Below are positions 43,544 through 52,515 of a DNA stretch of 64,000 bases, one piece after another. Where the stretch lies: contig NZ_CP072467.1 in the NCBI RefSeq assembly GCF_018437505.1, positions 5,294,010 to 5,358,009 of the forward strand. Reading direction: 5' to 3'. Position 1 is the first letter of the stretch. The number at the start of each line of letters is the position of its first letter. The DNA comes from Spiractinospora alimapuensis (GTDB lineage: Bacteria; Actinomycetota; Actinomycetes; Streptosporangiales; Streptosporangiaceae). The position numbers and the translations under genes were made by a program. Below the pieces are notes generated by a model. The model worked only from the letters and a program-made list of their open reading frames with translations, was not told where the DNA came from and searched no databases.

Positions 43544-44011
43544 GTGCGAATTCACCTTGGATCTGATCACGCCGGACTCGAACTGAAGAACCATCTCGCG
43601 GGATGGTTGGCCAAGCGCGGACACGACGTCGTCGACGCGGGGCCGGAGCTCTACGACGGGGAGGACGACTACCCGCCGTTCGTGCTGCGCGCCGCCGAGG
43701 GGGTCGCGCGCGAGAACGGGTCGATGGGAGTGGTGATCGGCGGTTCCGGCAACGGGGAGCAGATCGCCGCGAACAAGGTGGCGGGCGTGCGCGCCGCCCT
43801 GGTGTGGAGCGCGGAGACGGCGCGCCTCGCCCGACAGCACAACGACGCCAACGTGATCAGCCTCGGTGCCCGGATGCACTCCGAACAGGACGCCACCGAC
43901 TTCGTCGAGGAGTTCCTGGCCACCCCCTACAGCGGAGCCGACCGGCACACCCGGCGGATCGAGATGATCAGCACCTACGAGACGTCCGGCGAGCTTCCCC
44001 CGCTGCCCTGA
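43544..44011 (+). CDS. rpiB: Ribose-5-phosphate isomerase B-type protein
   Basis: 155 aa. Interconverts ribose-5-phosphate and ribulose-5-phosphate. MRIHLGSDHAGLELKNHLAG, IGGSGNGEQIAANKVAGVRA and ARMHSEQDATDFVEEFL are RpiB/LacAB signatures. As in the mycobacterial enzyme, the catalytic Cys of E. coli RpiB is replaced (GGSGNG). Start GTG 43544 lacks a ribosome site; CACACT at 43531-43536 would suit a leaderless transcript. A strong terminator follows. Confidence 0.92.
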   Translation: MRIHLGSDHAGLELKNHLAGWLAKRGHDVVDAGPELYDGEDDYPPFVLRAAEGVARENGSMGVVIGGSGNGEQIAANKVAGVRAALVWSAETARLARQHNDANVISLGARMHSEQDATDFVEEFLATPYSGADRHTRRIEMISTYETSGELPPLP

Positions 44012-44026
44012 TCCCCATGACCACCC

Positions 44027-44064
44027 GGGCGCTGGCGGTGCGGACCTTCGCACCGCCAGCGCCC
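44027..44064 (+). terminator. Terminator after rpiB
   Basis: GGGCGCTGGCGGTGC (44027-44041), eight-base loop, GCACCGCCAGCGCCC (44050-44064): perfect 15-bp stem. Confidence 0.85.
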
Positions 44065-44161
44065 ACTGTCGTCCCTGGCCCCCTCGGCGGCGGTCGGGTC
44101 CATCCGCACCGCCACACCCGACCCGACTACGGACCTCCGTCGGGGCCGGCAGCCGTGGCGG

Positions 44162-45421
44162 TCAGAACACCAGGCCGCAGTGTCCCGGCCGTGGCCAGCC
44201 CATTCCGGTCACGAAGTCGGCGTAGGCGCCGGATCTCAGCTCCTCCACCTTTCCTGAGGCCACGGCGTAGGTGGGGGGAGTTCCCATGTAGGCCGCGCCG
44301 AGGGTGGCGACGTCCATCCGGAGGTCGGGCTCGTCCTCGGTAGCCCCGCACACCGCGCCGTTCCGGTCGGCGCGGAGCCGCCAGCGGCCGGCGTTCCAGG
44401 GGCACGTCGTGTCGGTGACCTCCAGCGCGAGGTCGATGGCGCCGCGGTAACTCCGCTGTTCCAGTGCCGCGGGAACGTCCACGAGGCGCACCCACAGGTT
44501 CGCGCCGAGGACGCTGTGCACGTGGTCGGGGTTCCGCAGGAGGCCGTAGAGGGGGATGTCAAGGGGAGCGTCGTCCATCGTCACCCGCGAGACCAGATCG
44601 CGGCCGAGCAGGTGCTCCCACAGCGCGGTGTGCGCCGCGGGAGTCAGCGCCTGAATGTCGACCACTGACACGGTCCCGTCCGGTAGCCCGGTCGGGGTGT
44701 AGCCCGACCGGACCCGGTACAGGACATATCCGGTGGTCCCCTGCGGCGTGTCCGCCACGACGCACTTCAGGGGGCTCATCCCTCGCCGTTCCGGGGGAGA
44801 GTCGTCGAGAGCGTGCGCCCACCAACGGTCGTCCCGCGCGAACTCGCCCGGACGGTCGGCGATCGCTGCCTGGAACACCGGGCCGATCGTCTCCGCCACG
44901 CCCTCGTGGACGTAGCGCACCGTCAGCGACGGGTCGCGCGGGGCGTCGCCGCGCACCGACGCCCGGGCGGCGTCCACCTGGATGTCGGCGGCCCAGGTCG
45001 CGGGACCGAATCCGAACCGGCCGTAGATCGCCCCCTCCGAGGCCCACAGCGCGGCCACCGCCTCACCCCGGTCGCGGATGTCGGCGAGCTGCCGCGTCAT
45101 CACAGTGGTGAGGACCCCGCGCCGCCGGTGCGTCGGCAGGGTGGCGATCCCGGTCACGCCTCCCACCGGCATCGACCCTCCGGGAACGCCCATCGTGAAG
45201 GAGTGCGTGGCGCCGGTGCCGACGATCTCCTCCCCATCGAAGACCGCCAGCGTCCGGTCGAACTCGATGACTCCGCTGAACCGGTCGCCCGCGGTGGAAG
45301 TGTCCTGTGGGGAATTGAACGCGTCCGCGAGGACGAGCGCGTACGTGGGAAATTCGGTCTTGTCGATGGGACGCACCGGCCACGGCTCTGGCGCGGACTG
45401 AGGAGAGTGGGGTAGAGACAT
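44162..45421 (-). CDS. Eis-like GNAT N-acetyltransferase
   Basis: 419 aa with two GNAT regions and an SCP2-like C terminus, the Eis arrangement. Acetyl-CoA site: GGVTGIATLPTHRRRGVLTT (R-x-x-G-x-G/A pattern). Second GNAT copy around DRWWAHALDD and GYVLYRV. C-terminal GAIDLALEVTDTTCPWNAGR and LRMDVATLGAAYMGT end in a C-terminal carboxylate used in catalysis in this family. Likely acetylates amines such as aminoglycosides or a native substrate; not provable here. ATG 45421 has no clear ribosome site; GATAGT stands ten bases upstream. Confidence 0.86.
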   Translation of the reverse strand: MSLPHSPQSAPEPWPVRPIDKTEFPTYALVLADAFNSPQDTSTAGDRFSGVIEFDRTLAVFDGEEIVGTGATHSFTMGVPGGSMPVGGVTGIATLPTHRRRGVLTTVMTRQLADIRDRGEAVAALWASEGAIYGRFGFGPATWAADIQVDAARASVRGDAPRDPSLTVRYVHEGVAETIGPVFQAAIADRPGEFARDDRWWAHALDDSPPERRGMSPLKCVVADTPQGTTGYVLYRVRSGYTPTGLPDGTVSVVDIQALTPAAHTALWEHLLGRDLVSRVTMDDAPLDIPLYGLLRNPDHVHSVLGANLWVRLVDVPAALEQRSYRGAIDLALEVTDTTCPWNAGRWRLRADRNGAVCGATEDEPDLRMDVATLGAAYMGTPPTYAVASGKVEELRSGAYADFVTGMGWPRPGHCGLVF

Positions 45422-45512
45422 AGCCAACGTCACTATCAGCGGCGCGACCTTCACCGCCAGCGTTTTTCCTGACTTGTGCCGCGTCTCCCACGGGGGATTT
45501 GGATGGGGAGAC

Positions 45513-45626
45513 GTGCTTGTGACCGCGCGAAGCGATACAGTTCGGCACCGGTCGCGCCCAAAGTCCGAAGGAGGAGGGCATATCCCTGGAGTCGCCCGGG
45601 GCTGCCTTGCCCACATGACCCGATGA
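45513..45626 (+). CDS. Possible 37-residue upstream ORF coupled to the phosphatase gene
   Basis: GTG 45513 preceded by GGGGAGAC opens a frame (MLVTARSDTVRHRSRPKSEG...) that stops at TGA 45624-45626, overlapping the phosphatase ATG (45623) as ATGA. That ATG has no ribosome site of its own. An AAGGAGGAGGG stretch lies inside this frame at 45568-45578. Coupled translation is plausible; the peptide itself has no recognisable family. Confidence 0.35.
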   Translation: MLVTARSDTVRHRSRPKSEGGGHIPGVARGCLAHMTR

Positions 45627-46735
45627 GCACCACTAAAGCCAGTCCTCTCCACCGCGTGTGGCGGTCGCTGCGTTCAGCGGGCCAACGCGCGATGGCGATC
45701 GCTCGGCGCAAAGTGCTCTTCCGCTATCGGCTGGTGCTGATCACCCTGGTCGTGTTGGCCGTCGGCATCGCCCTCGGCGCCGTCTACATCGACCCCTGGT
45801 GGTTCCCTCCCAGCGCCGTCATCCTCACGGTGCTCGCCGGTGGACTCCTTCTGCGGCGCAAGAGCCTCGCCTTCCTGTTGATCGTCGTCGCCGGCGTTCT
45901 GTTGTTCCTGGCGTTTCGGATCGACGTCGCCCAGGTCGGCCCGGGGCTGCTGCTGACGATCGGGGTCACGGCGGTTCTCGCCTACCTGCTCTCCGGGGTG
46001 CGCGAACGCCTGGGGGTGCGTGGGCTGCGCGGGGAGCAGATGCTGTTGGAGCTGCGGGACCGGTTGCGTTCCCAAGGCCTGTTGCCGGAGCTACCGGGCA
46101 CGTGGGGCACGAACTCGGCCCTCGAACAGGCGGGTGGCTCCTCCTTCGGCGGTGACTTCCTGGTGTCCGCGCAACGCGGCAACCGGCTCGAGCTCGCGGT
46201 GGTCGACGTCTCCGGCAAGGGGGTCGACGCCGGGACCCGCGCGCTGCTGCTCTCCGGCGCGTTCGGGGGCCTCATCGGGTCGGTACCCAGCGAAGACTTC
46301 CTCAGCCACTGCAACGACTACCTGTGGCGGACGGCGTTGGGCGAGGGGTTCGTCACCGCGGTCCACGTCAGTGTCGACCTGGACACCGGCGACTACCGGA
46401 TCGCCTCGGCCGGACACCCGCCCGCGTTGCACTTCGACTCCGGTAGCGGACAGTGGACCACCACCGACGCCAAAGGCGTCGTGCTGGGCGTGATGGAGGA
46501 GACCACCTACGTCCACGCGCACGGACGCATCCGCTCGGGCGACGCGCTGATGCTCTACACCGACGGCCTGATCGAGACCCCCGGCGAGGACCTGGACGCC
46601 GGCATCGACCGCCTGCTCGGCGCCGCCGAGGGCATCGTCACCAACGGCTTCCAGGACGGCGCCCGACGTATCGTCGACACGTTGGGCAAGGAAAGCAACG
46701 ACGACCGTGCCGTTGTCGTCGTCTGGCGCTCCTGA
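45623..46735 (+). CDS. SpoIIE/PP2C-type serine phosphatase, membrane-bound
   Basis: 370 aa. Three or four transmembrane helices in the first ~135 residues (LVLITLVVLAVGIALGAVYI, AVILTVLAGGLL, FLLIVVAGVLLFLAF, LLLTIGVTAVLAYLL) precede a cytoplasmic SpoIIE-type PP2C domain. Motifs: GGSSFGGDFLVSA (GGD metal Asp), VVDVSGKGVDAG, ASAGHPPALHF, LMLYTDGLIETPG and NDDRAVVVVWRS with the last metal Asp. Such enzymes dephosphorylate anti-sigma-factor antagonists (RsbU/SpoIIE role, inferred); no partner is seen nearby. The start is supported by domain layout only; see the upstream ORF. Confidence 0.86.
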   Translation: MSTTKASPLHRVWRSLRSAGQRAMAIARRKVLFRYRLVLITLVVLAVGIALGAVYIDPWWFPPSAVILTVLAGGLLLRRKSLAFLLIVVAGVLLFLAFRIDVAQVGPGLLLTIGVTAVLAYLLSGVRERLGVRGLRGEQMLLELRDRLRSQGLLPELPGTWGTNSALEQAGGSSFGGDFLVSAQRGNRLELAVVDVSGKGVDAGTRALLLSGAFGGLIGSVPSEDFLSHCNDYLWRTALGEGFVTAVHVSVDLDTGDYRIASAGHPPALHFDSGSGQWTTTDAKGVVLGVMEETTYVHAHGRIRSGDALMLYTDGLIETPGEDLDAGIDRLLGAAEGIVTNGFQDGARRIVDTLGKESNDDRAVVVVWRS

Positions 46736-46838
46736 GGTCACCGACACGCCGGGACCCGTCGCGGCGCGCCACGGGAGTTCACCTCTCGGATAGTCCTGAG
46801 GGGCCGCGACCAATCACGATCGAACCGGGGAGGCGTGC

Positions 46839-48188
46839 GTGCCGGAGAGCGATGAGAACGGATCCCCGCGGCTCGACGATGTCGTCGACGGCGGGGACCT
46901 GACCGCGATTCGGCTCTGGTTGGCCGAACACCAGCCCTACGAGATCGCCGACGAGCTCGCCCGCATGCACAGCACTCGGGCCATCCTCCCCTTCCGGCTG
47001 CTGGACAAGGACCGGGAACTGGAGGTCTTCGAGGAGCTCGACCCGCCGCACCAACAGGAGATCCTCGCGGGGCTGCGCGACACCGCCATGCACGAGCTCC
47101 TGGAGGAGATGGAGCCCGACGACCGGGCCCGACTTCTCGGCGAGGTGCCCGCGAAGGTCGCGGCGAGCGCCCTCGCGGGCCTGAGCCCGCAGGAACGCAA
47201 GAAAACCGCCGCGCTCCTGGGCTACCCGGAGAACTCCGTCGGCCGGCACATGAGTCCCGAGGCGGTCATCCTGCACCGCGACCTCGCCGTCGGCCGCGCC
47301 CTGGAGGTCGTACGCGCCAAAGGGGGCGACGCCGAGACGATCTACACCCTCCCCGTCGTTGACGATGGCCGCCGCCTCGCCGGCACGGTCGAACTCGCGG
47401 CGCTGGTGATGGCCGAGCCGGACACGCCGATCAAGGACCTCGTGGATGTGCTGGTCCCTCGCGCCCGCGCGACGGACCCGGCCGAGAACGCGGCGCGACT
47501 CATGCAGGAGGCCAACCTGATGGCCCTGCCCGTCGTCGACTCCGAGGAACGTGTCGTGGGCCTGCTGACCTTCGACGACGCCCTGGAACTGATCGAGGCC
47601 GCCGACACCGAGGACATCGCCCGCCAGTCCGGAGCCAGCCCCATCTCCGAGCACTACGTGGCCGCCGGCGTGCTGCGCCTCGCCCGGGTGCGGGTGGTGT
47701 GGCTGCTGTTGCTCATCATCGCCTCCACACTCACCGTCAGTGTTCTCCAGGGGTTCGAGGCCACCCTCGAACAGGTCACCGCGCTCGCCCTGTTCATCCC
47801 CATGCTCACCGGCACCGGGGGCAACGTCGGCTCCCAGTCCGCCACCGCCGTGGTGCGCGCGCTCGCCGTCGGCGAGGTGCGGGTCCGCGACCTGCCCCGC
47901 GTGGCGTGGAAGGAATGCCGGGTCGGGCTGTCACTCGGCGCCGTCATGGCCCTCATCGCCCTGACGATCGGCCTGGTCGTCGTCCCCACGCCCGTCGCCC
48001 TCGCGGTCGCGCTGTCGATCGTCGTCATCTGTACCTGGGCCGCGATCATCGGAAGCTCCATGCCCCTGCTGGCGCGCCGGGTCGGAGTCGACCCCGCCGT
48101 CGTGTCCGCCCCGCTGGTCACCACCCTGGTGGACGCCACCGGCCTCGTCATCTACTTCACCGTCGCCCGCATGCTGCTCGGACTCTGA
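46839..48188 (+). CDS. mgtE: Magnesium transporter MgtE
   Basis: 449 aa. Cytoplasmic N domain (AIRLWLAEHQPYEIADELAR, LPPH-like DPPHQQEILAGL), a pair of CBS domains (~140-265: GRHMSPEAVILHRDLAVGRA, ALPVVDSEERVVGLLTFDDA), a plug helix, and five transmembrane helices ending at the C terminus. The channel signature TGTGGNVGSQSATAVVRALA with GxxGNxGSQ is complete, and acidic Mg-sensing residues are plentiful. The CBS pair closes the pore when Mg is high. GTG 46839 has GGGGAGG seven bases upstream. Confidence 0.95.
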   Translation: MPESDENGSPRLDDVVDGGDLTAIRLWLAEHQPYEIADELARMHSTRAILPFRLLDKDRELEVFEELDPPHQQEILAGLRDTAMHELLEEMEPDDRARLLGEVPAKVAASALAGLSPQERKKTAALLGYPENSVGRHMSPEAVILHRDLAVGRALEVVRAKGGDAETIYTLPVVDDGRRLAGTVELAALVMAEPDTPIKDLVDVLVPRARATDPAENAARLMQEANLMALPVVDSEERVVGLLTFDDALELIEAADTEDIARQSGASPISEHYVAAGVLRLARVRVVWLLLLIIASTLTVSVLQGFEATLEQVTALALFIPMLTGTGGNVGSQSATAVVRALAVGEVRVRDLPRVAWKECRVGLSLGAVMALIALTIGLVVVPTPVALAVALSIVVICTWAAIIGSSMPLLARRVGVDPAVVSAPLVTTLVDATGLVIYFTVARMLLGL

Positions 48189-48278
48189 GGCCGAGCACCG
48201 TCAGAACCAGGTCGCGTCCCACCCCAAGAAAGCGGAAACAGCCGGTCAGAACCACGCAAACCCGAATAGACCGGATCC

Positions 48279-48300
48279 GTTCAGTCCCCGTTCACCTTCC
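48279..48300 (+). promoter_or_regulatory. PHO-box-like direct repeat upstream of pstS
   Basis: Two adjacent 11-base units, GTTCAGTCCCC and GTTCACCTTCC, match the PhoP box pattern of streptomycetes (GTTCACC-type tandem repeats). A TAACGT hexamer at 48328-48333 could be the -10, with the ATG region 100 bases further on. Suggests phosphate-starvation activation. Confidence 0.75.
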
Positions 48301-48398
48301 CTGACCTGCGGAGTCACCCTCCGTGCCTAACGTGCCTGGTGGTGCCGCCCGAAAGGCGAGCGCCAGGTAACCAGTCCACCGGGAAGGACACGAGAGCT

Positions 48399-49505
48399 GT
48401 GAAGCTCAGGACCTATAGCCAGTTCGCGGGAGTCGTCGTTCTGGGCGCTCTCGCCCTCTCCGCCTGCGGCTCCGACCAGGCCGTCGACCAGCCCGACGCG
48501 GAGAACGGATCCGCCGGTGGCGCCGAGTGCGCCGAGGACGGCGGCACCCTCGCCGGAGCCGGTGCGAGCTCCATGGAGAACGCCATGGCTGCCTGGTCAG
48601 CGGGCTACTCCGGCCTCTGCGCCGAGACCTCCGTCGAGTACGACGCCGTCGGCTCCGGCGCCGGGCGGACCCAGTTCATCGACGGTGCCACCCAGTTCGG
48701 TGGTTCCGACGCCGCTCTCGACGATGACGAGCACGAGCAGGCCGCCGACCGTTGCGGCTCCGAGGCCGTGAACCTTCCGGCCTACATCTCACCGATCGCG
48801 GTGACCTTCAACCTCGAGGGCGTCGACCAGCTCAACCTGACGCCGGAGACGATCGCGGGCATCTTCAACCAGGACATCACCACCTGGGACGCCTCGGAGA
48901 TCGCGGACGACAACCCCGACGTCGACCTCCCCGACAGCCCCATCATCCCGGTGAACCGGTCCGACGAGTCCGGAACCACCGAGAACTTCACCGCGTACCT
49001 CGACGTCGCCGCGGGCGACGCCTGGCCGCACGAGGTCAGTGGTGACTGGCCTGTCGAGCCGGTCGAGGCCGCGCAGGGCAGCTCGGGCGTCGTCTCGGCG
49101 ATCGAGGGCGGGGAGGGCACCATCGGCTACGTCGACGCCTCCCACGTCGGTGACCTGGGTACCGTCGCGGTCGGGGTCGGCGACGACTTCGTCGAGTACA
49201 GCCCCGAGTCCGCCGCCGCCATCGTGGACGCCTCACCGGAGCGCGAAGGTAACGACGAGAACGACCACGCGATCGAGCTCGACTACCTCACCGAGGACTC
49301 CTCGGCCTACCCGATCGTCCTGGTCGCCTACGCTCTGGCCTGCATGGAGTACGAGGACGCCGGTGACGCCGAGCGCGTCTCCAGCTTCCTCAACTACATC
49401 ATCAGCGAGGAAGGCCAGCAGGCCGCCGCGGACGAGGCGGGATCGGCTCCGTTGTCCGACGAGACGCGCGACGCCGTGCTGGAGACCGTCAACCAGATCG
49501 CCTAG
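48399..49505 (+). CDS. pstS: Phosphate ABC transporter substrate-binding lipoprotein PstS
   Basis: 368 aa. The signal peptide ends in lipobox ALSAC (Cys about residue 23), so it is membrane-anchored outside the cell. Phosphate-binding loops: GAGASSMENAMAAW, DAVGSGAGRTQFIDG, FGGSDAALDDDE, NRSDESGTTENFTAYLD and AAQGSSGVVSAIEG. Binds inorganic phosphate for PstCAB, but pstC, pstA and pstB are not downstream; a terminator and an unrelated gene follow. GTG 48399 has GGGAAGGACACGAG upstream. The PHO-box-like repeat lies ~100 bases before it. Confidence 0.93.
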   Translation: MKLRTYSQFAGVVVLGALALSACGSDQAVDQPDAENGSAGGAECAEDGGTLAGAGASSMENAMAAWSAGYSGLCAETSVEYDAVGSGAGRTQFIDGATQFGGSDAALDDDEHEQAADRCGSEAVNLPAYISPIAVTFNLEGVDQLNLTPETIAGIFNQDITTWDASEIADDNPDVDLPDSPIIPVNRSDESGTTENFTAYLDVAAGDAWPHEVSGDWPVEPVEAAQGSSGVVSAIEGGEGTIGYVDASHVGDLGTVAVGVGDDFVEYSPESAAAIVDASPEREGNDENDHAIELDYLTEDSSAYPIVLVAYALACMEYEDAGDAERVSSFLNYIISEEGQQAAADEAGSAPLSDETRDAVLETVNQIA

Positions 49506-49534
49506 GCACGCGCGCCACACGCGGGCCAACGCGC

Positions 49535-49590
49535 GAACGGGCCCCGGACATCTCGACCACCCAGGGGTGGCGGAGGTCCGGGGCCCGTTC
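49535..49590 (+). terminator. Terminator after pstS
   Basis: GAACGGGCCCCGGAC (49535-49549) and GTCCGGGGCCCGTTC (49576-49590), perfect 15-bp outer stem, with a smaller CCACC/GGTGG hairpin inside the loop. Confidence 0.85.
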
Positions 49591-49645
49591 GTGTTCCACG
49601 ACCCACCACCACCGGTAGGTCGTGAGGTCGTACTGGCCCACGGGA

Positions 49646-50098
49646 TCAGTCCGACAGCTCCAGGTCCGCGGTCGCCGGTTCCGAGCCCACCCGCACCTGG
49701 ACTACGTTCGTGGAGCTCCCCTCCCGGCTTCCGGAGATCTCGTAGTCGCCCTCCGCCAGGCCAGTCCACTCGTAGGTCCCGTCCGCGCCGGTGAGGACCG
49801 CCTTCTCCGGGACCGGGTTGGGTGGGTCGCCCACCGAGATCGGGGTGATCAGGACGTCCGACGCCGGGTCGCCGGCGGAGTCCACGACGGTCCCCGTCAC
49901 GACGCTTGACCCGTCCGGTGCCGGAGCGCCGGCCGTGGCGTCGGAGCTTTCGGCCTCCGACCTGCCACATCCCACGGCGAACAGGACGACGACGGCCAGG
50001 CCCGCGACGACAGGCCCAAGCCGACCCACGGCGGAGGCCGACGGTGGGGGAGTCCGGCGATGCGGGCACGGCATCGGTTTCCGGTCGGTGTGCGGCAT
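49646..50098 (-). CDS. Lipoprotein with a carboxypeptidase-regulatory-like (CnaB-type) domain
   Basis: 150 aa. Hydrophobic segment VVAGLAVVVLFAVGC ends in a lipobox (Cys about residue 44). The mature part has a short acidic linker, then VVTGTVVDSAGDPASDVLIT, GADGTYEWTGLAEGDYEISG and VVQVRVGSEPATADLELSD, the seven-strand transthyretin-like fold of CarboxypepD_reg proteins. Probably an extracellular binding or scaffolding lipoprotein; no enzymatic residues are seen. ATG 50098; a later ATG (MPCPHRR) is possible. Confidence 0.7.
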   Translation of the reverse strand: MPHTDRKPMPCPHRRTPPPSASAVGRLGPVVAGLAVVVLFAVGCGRSEAESSDATAGAPAPDGSSVVTGTVVDSAGDPASDVLITPISVGDPPNPVPEKAVLTGADGTYEWTGLAEGDYEISGSREGSSTNVVQVRVGSEPATADLELSD

Positions 50099-50610
50099 CT
50101 CGCTCCAGTCAGTGGATGGCGTCGCTCATTGTCCCGGGCTGGACACCCGCGTTCGTCGTTCGACGCGCGACCACGGGCGCACGTTGCCCCACAGATCGCC
50201 CCGTGAGCCGCCGTAGCGTCCTCCCGGCGAGTGCGTAGGACGGGACGAGGGGGCGCCGTGACGGATGCCACTCGCCACGCGGGTTTCGTCGAGGCGCCCT
50301 CGTACGCCCAGGGCCCAGCGCACGCGGCGCGGCGCGGGAACGTGCCAGGCCACGGCGGTACCGGGCGCGAATACGCGACGGTGGAGCGCGCCCCAGCGCG
50401 ACACCACGGGGGTGGTGGGTCCCTTCTCCGCCCCCCGTTCACCCGCCCCTCACCGACACGCCGTCCCCGCGTCCCCCTCCTCGTCATCGAGGGTTCCGGG
50501 CCGATCGGGGGTTCCCACACGATTGGTCTATACCCGCGGTCTATGCCAACTGGCCAGGTCACGAGCGATCGGCCATCATCTGGGCATAGCCCAACGGGAG
50601 GAACTGGACT
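50099..50610. other. Gene-free region upstream of pckG
   Basis: About 510 bases between the lipoprotein start and pckG. ORFs here are arginine/proline-rich noise. The right end carries tandem GGTCTA motifs (separate entry) and a good ribosome site for pckG. Confidence 0.55.
50522..50551 (+). promoter_or_regulatory. Tandem DasR-box-like sites upstream of pckG
   Basis: ATTGGTCTATACCCGC (50522-50537) and GCGGTCTATGCCAACT (50536-50551) both resemble the streptomycete dre consensus ACTGGTCTAGACCACT around a shared GGTCTA core; the cores are 13 bases apart. Regulation by a GntR/HutC-family protein is inferred. Confidence 0.4.
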
Positions 50611-52446
50611 GTGTCTGACCTGATCGACGCCGCGGATACCCCTGCGACCAGCAACCAGGAGCTGCTCGACTGGGTTGCCGACATCGCCGAACTCACGCAG
50701 CCCGACCGCGTGGTGTGGTGTGACGGCTCGGAGGAAGAGTGGGAGCGCCTCACCGACGACCTGGTCACCGCCGGCACGTTGCGGCGGCTGAATCCAGAAC
50801 TCCGCCCGAACAGCTTCTACGCGCGCTCCGACCCCAGCGACGTGGCGCGGGTGGAGGACCGCACCTTCATCTGTTCGGAGCGTGAGCAGGACGCGGGGCC
50901 GACGAACAACTGGGTCGCGCCGGCCGACATGCGGCGTACGCTCAACGAGGTCTTCTCCGGCTGCATGCGCGGCCGCACCATGTACGTGGTCCCGTTCTGC
51001 ATGGGTCCGCTGGGCGGAAGCATCTCCCAACTGGGCGTCGAGATCACCGACTCGCCCTACGTCGTGGTGTCCATGCGGATCATGACGCGCATCGGGACCC
51101 CCGCTCTGCGGCTGATCGAGGAGCGCGGATCGTTCGTCCCCGCCGTCCACTCCGTCGGCGCGCCGCTGGAGCCCGGACAGCAGGACGTCGCCTGGCCCTG
51201 CAGCAGCACCAAGTACATCACGCACTTCCCGGAGACGCGGGAGATCTGGTCCTACGGTTCCGGCTACGGCGGCAACGCCCTGTTGGGCAAGAAGTGCTAC
51301 GCCCTGCGCATCGCCTCGGTGATGGCCCGCGACGAGGGCTGGATGGCCGAGCACATGCTCATCCTGAAGGTCACCCCGCCGAAGGGCGACACCCACTACG
51401 TCGCGGCCGCGTTCCCCAGCGCGTGCGGCAAGACCAACCTCGCGATGCTGCAGCCCACCATCCCGGGGTGGAAGGTCGAGACCGTCGGCGACGACATCGC
51501 CTGGATGCGCTTCGACGGCGACGGCCAACTGCGCGCCATCAACCCCGAGGCGGGGTTCTTCGGCGTCGCCCCCGGAACGGGACAGTCCACCAACGCCAAC
51601 GCGGTCACCACTCTGTGGGGCAACACCATCTTCACCAACGTCGCGCTCACTGACGACGGCGACGTCTGGTGGGAGGGGCTCACCGACGAGCCCCCGGCGC
51701 ACCTCACCGACTGGAAGGGCCGCGACTGGACTCCGGACGCCACCGAACCGGCGGCGCACCCCAACGCGCGCTTCACCGTGCCGGCCGCCCAGGCGCCCAC
51801 CATCGCCCCCGAGTGGGAGGACCCCGCCGGCGTACCGATCTCGGCGATCCTGTTCGGAGGCCGCCGCGCGACCGCCGTCCCGCTGGCCAACGAGGCCCTC
51901 AGTTGGCAGCACGGCGTCTTCCTGGGCGCGAACGTCTCCTCGGAGAAGACCGCCGCCGCGGAAGGCAAGGTCGGTGAACTGCGCCGCGACCCGTTCGCCA
52001 TGCTGCCCTTCTGCGGCTACAACATGGGCGACTACTTCAAACACTGGCTGGACATCGGCCGGGCCACCTCGGCGGAGAAGCTGCCCCGCATCTTCTACGT
52101 CAACTGGTTCCGCAAGGACGCCGACGGTCGCATCATCTGGCCGGGCTTCGGCGAGAACAGCCGGGTCCTGAAGTGGATCGTCGAGCGGCTCCAGGGTGAG
52201 GCCCAGGCACAGGCCACACCCATCGGTCACGTGCCGACGCCCGAGTCACTGGACACCGCCGGACTCGACCTGGCCGACGCCGAGCTGCGCGAGCTGCTGC
52301 GCGTCGACCCAGAGGTGTGGCGTCAGGAGGCCGACCTCATCCCCGACTTCTTCAAGACGTTCGGGGACCATCTCCCCAGCGAGCTGTGGGACGAGTACAA
52401 GGCACTCCGGGAGCGCCTGGACGCCGGTTCGGACACGGCACGGTGA
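50611..52446 (+). CDS. pckG: GTP-dependent phosphoenolpyruvate carboxykinase
   Basis: 611 aa, usual length. Converts oxaloacetate and GTP to PEP, GDP and CO2 in gluconeogenesis. Active-site loop [13 protein letters not shown] (with the mobile Cys) is the kinase-1a motif; others are [69 protein letters not shown] and [14 protein letters not shown] 50611 has GGGAGGAACTGGACT upstream. The regulatory sites above are the only visible control. Confidence 0.97.
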   Translation: MSDLIDAADTPATSNQELLDWVADIAELTQPDRVVWCDGSEEEWERLTDDLVTAGTLRRLNPELRPNSFYARSDPSDVARVEDRTFICSEREQDAGPTNNWVAPADMRRTLNEVFSGCMRGRTMYVVPFCMGPLGGSISQLGVEITDSPYVVVSMRIMTRIGTPALRLIEERGSFVPAVHSVGAPLEPGQQDVAWPCSSTKYITHFPETREIWSYGSGYGGNALLGKKCYALRIASVMARDEGWMAEHMLILKVTPPKGDTHYVAAAFPSACGKTNLAMLQPTIPGWKVETVGDDIAWMRFDGDGQLRAINPEAGFFGVAPGTGQSTNANAVTTLWGNTIFTNVALTDDGDVWWEGLTDEPPAHLTDWKGRDWTPDATEPAAHPNARFTVPAAQAPTIAPEWEDPAGVPISAILFGGRRATAVPLANEALSWQHGVFLGANVSSEKTAAAEGKVGELRRDPFAMLPFCGYNMGDYFKHWLDIGRATSAEKLPRIFYVNWFRKDADGRIIWPGFGENSRVLKWIVERLQGEAQAQATPIGHVPTPESLDTAGLDLADAELRELLRVDPEVWRQEADLIPDFFKTFGDHLPSELWDEYKALRERLDAGSDTAR

Positions 52447-52515
52447 GGAGCCTGAGCGTGCCGGAGTGAGGCCGGGGGCCGCCGGCGGGAGTTGGGGCAC
52501 GCGTCCGTGCGTGTT

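Noticed and set aside
49233-50069. 278-codon minus-strand frame opposite pstS and past its terminator
   Set aside because: It overlaps pstS, its terminator and the lipoprotein in another frame; arginine-rich noise.
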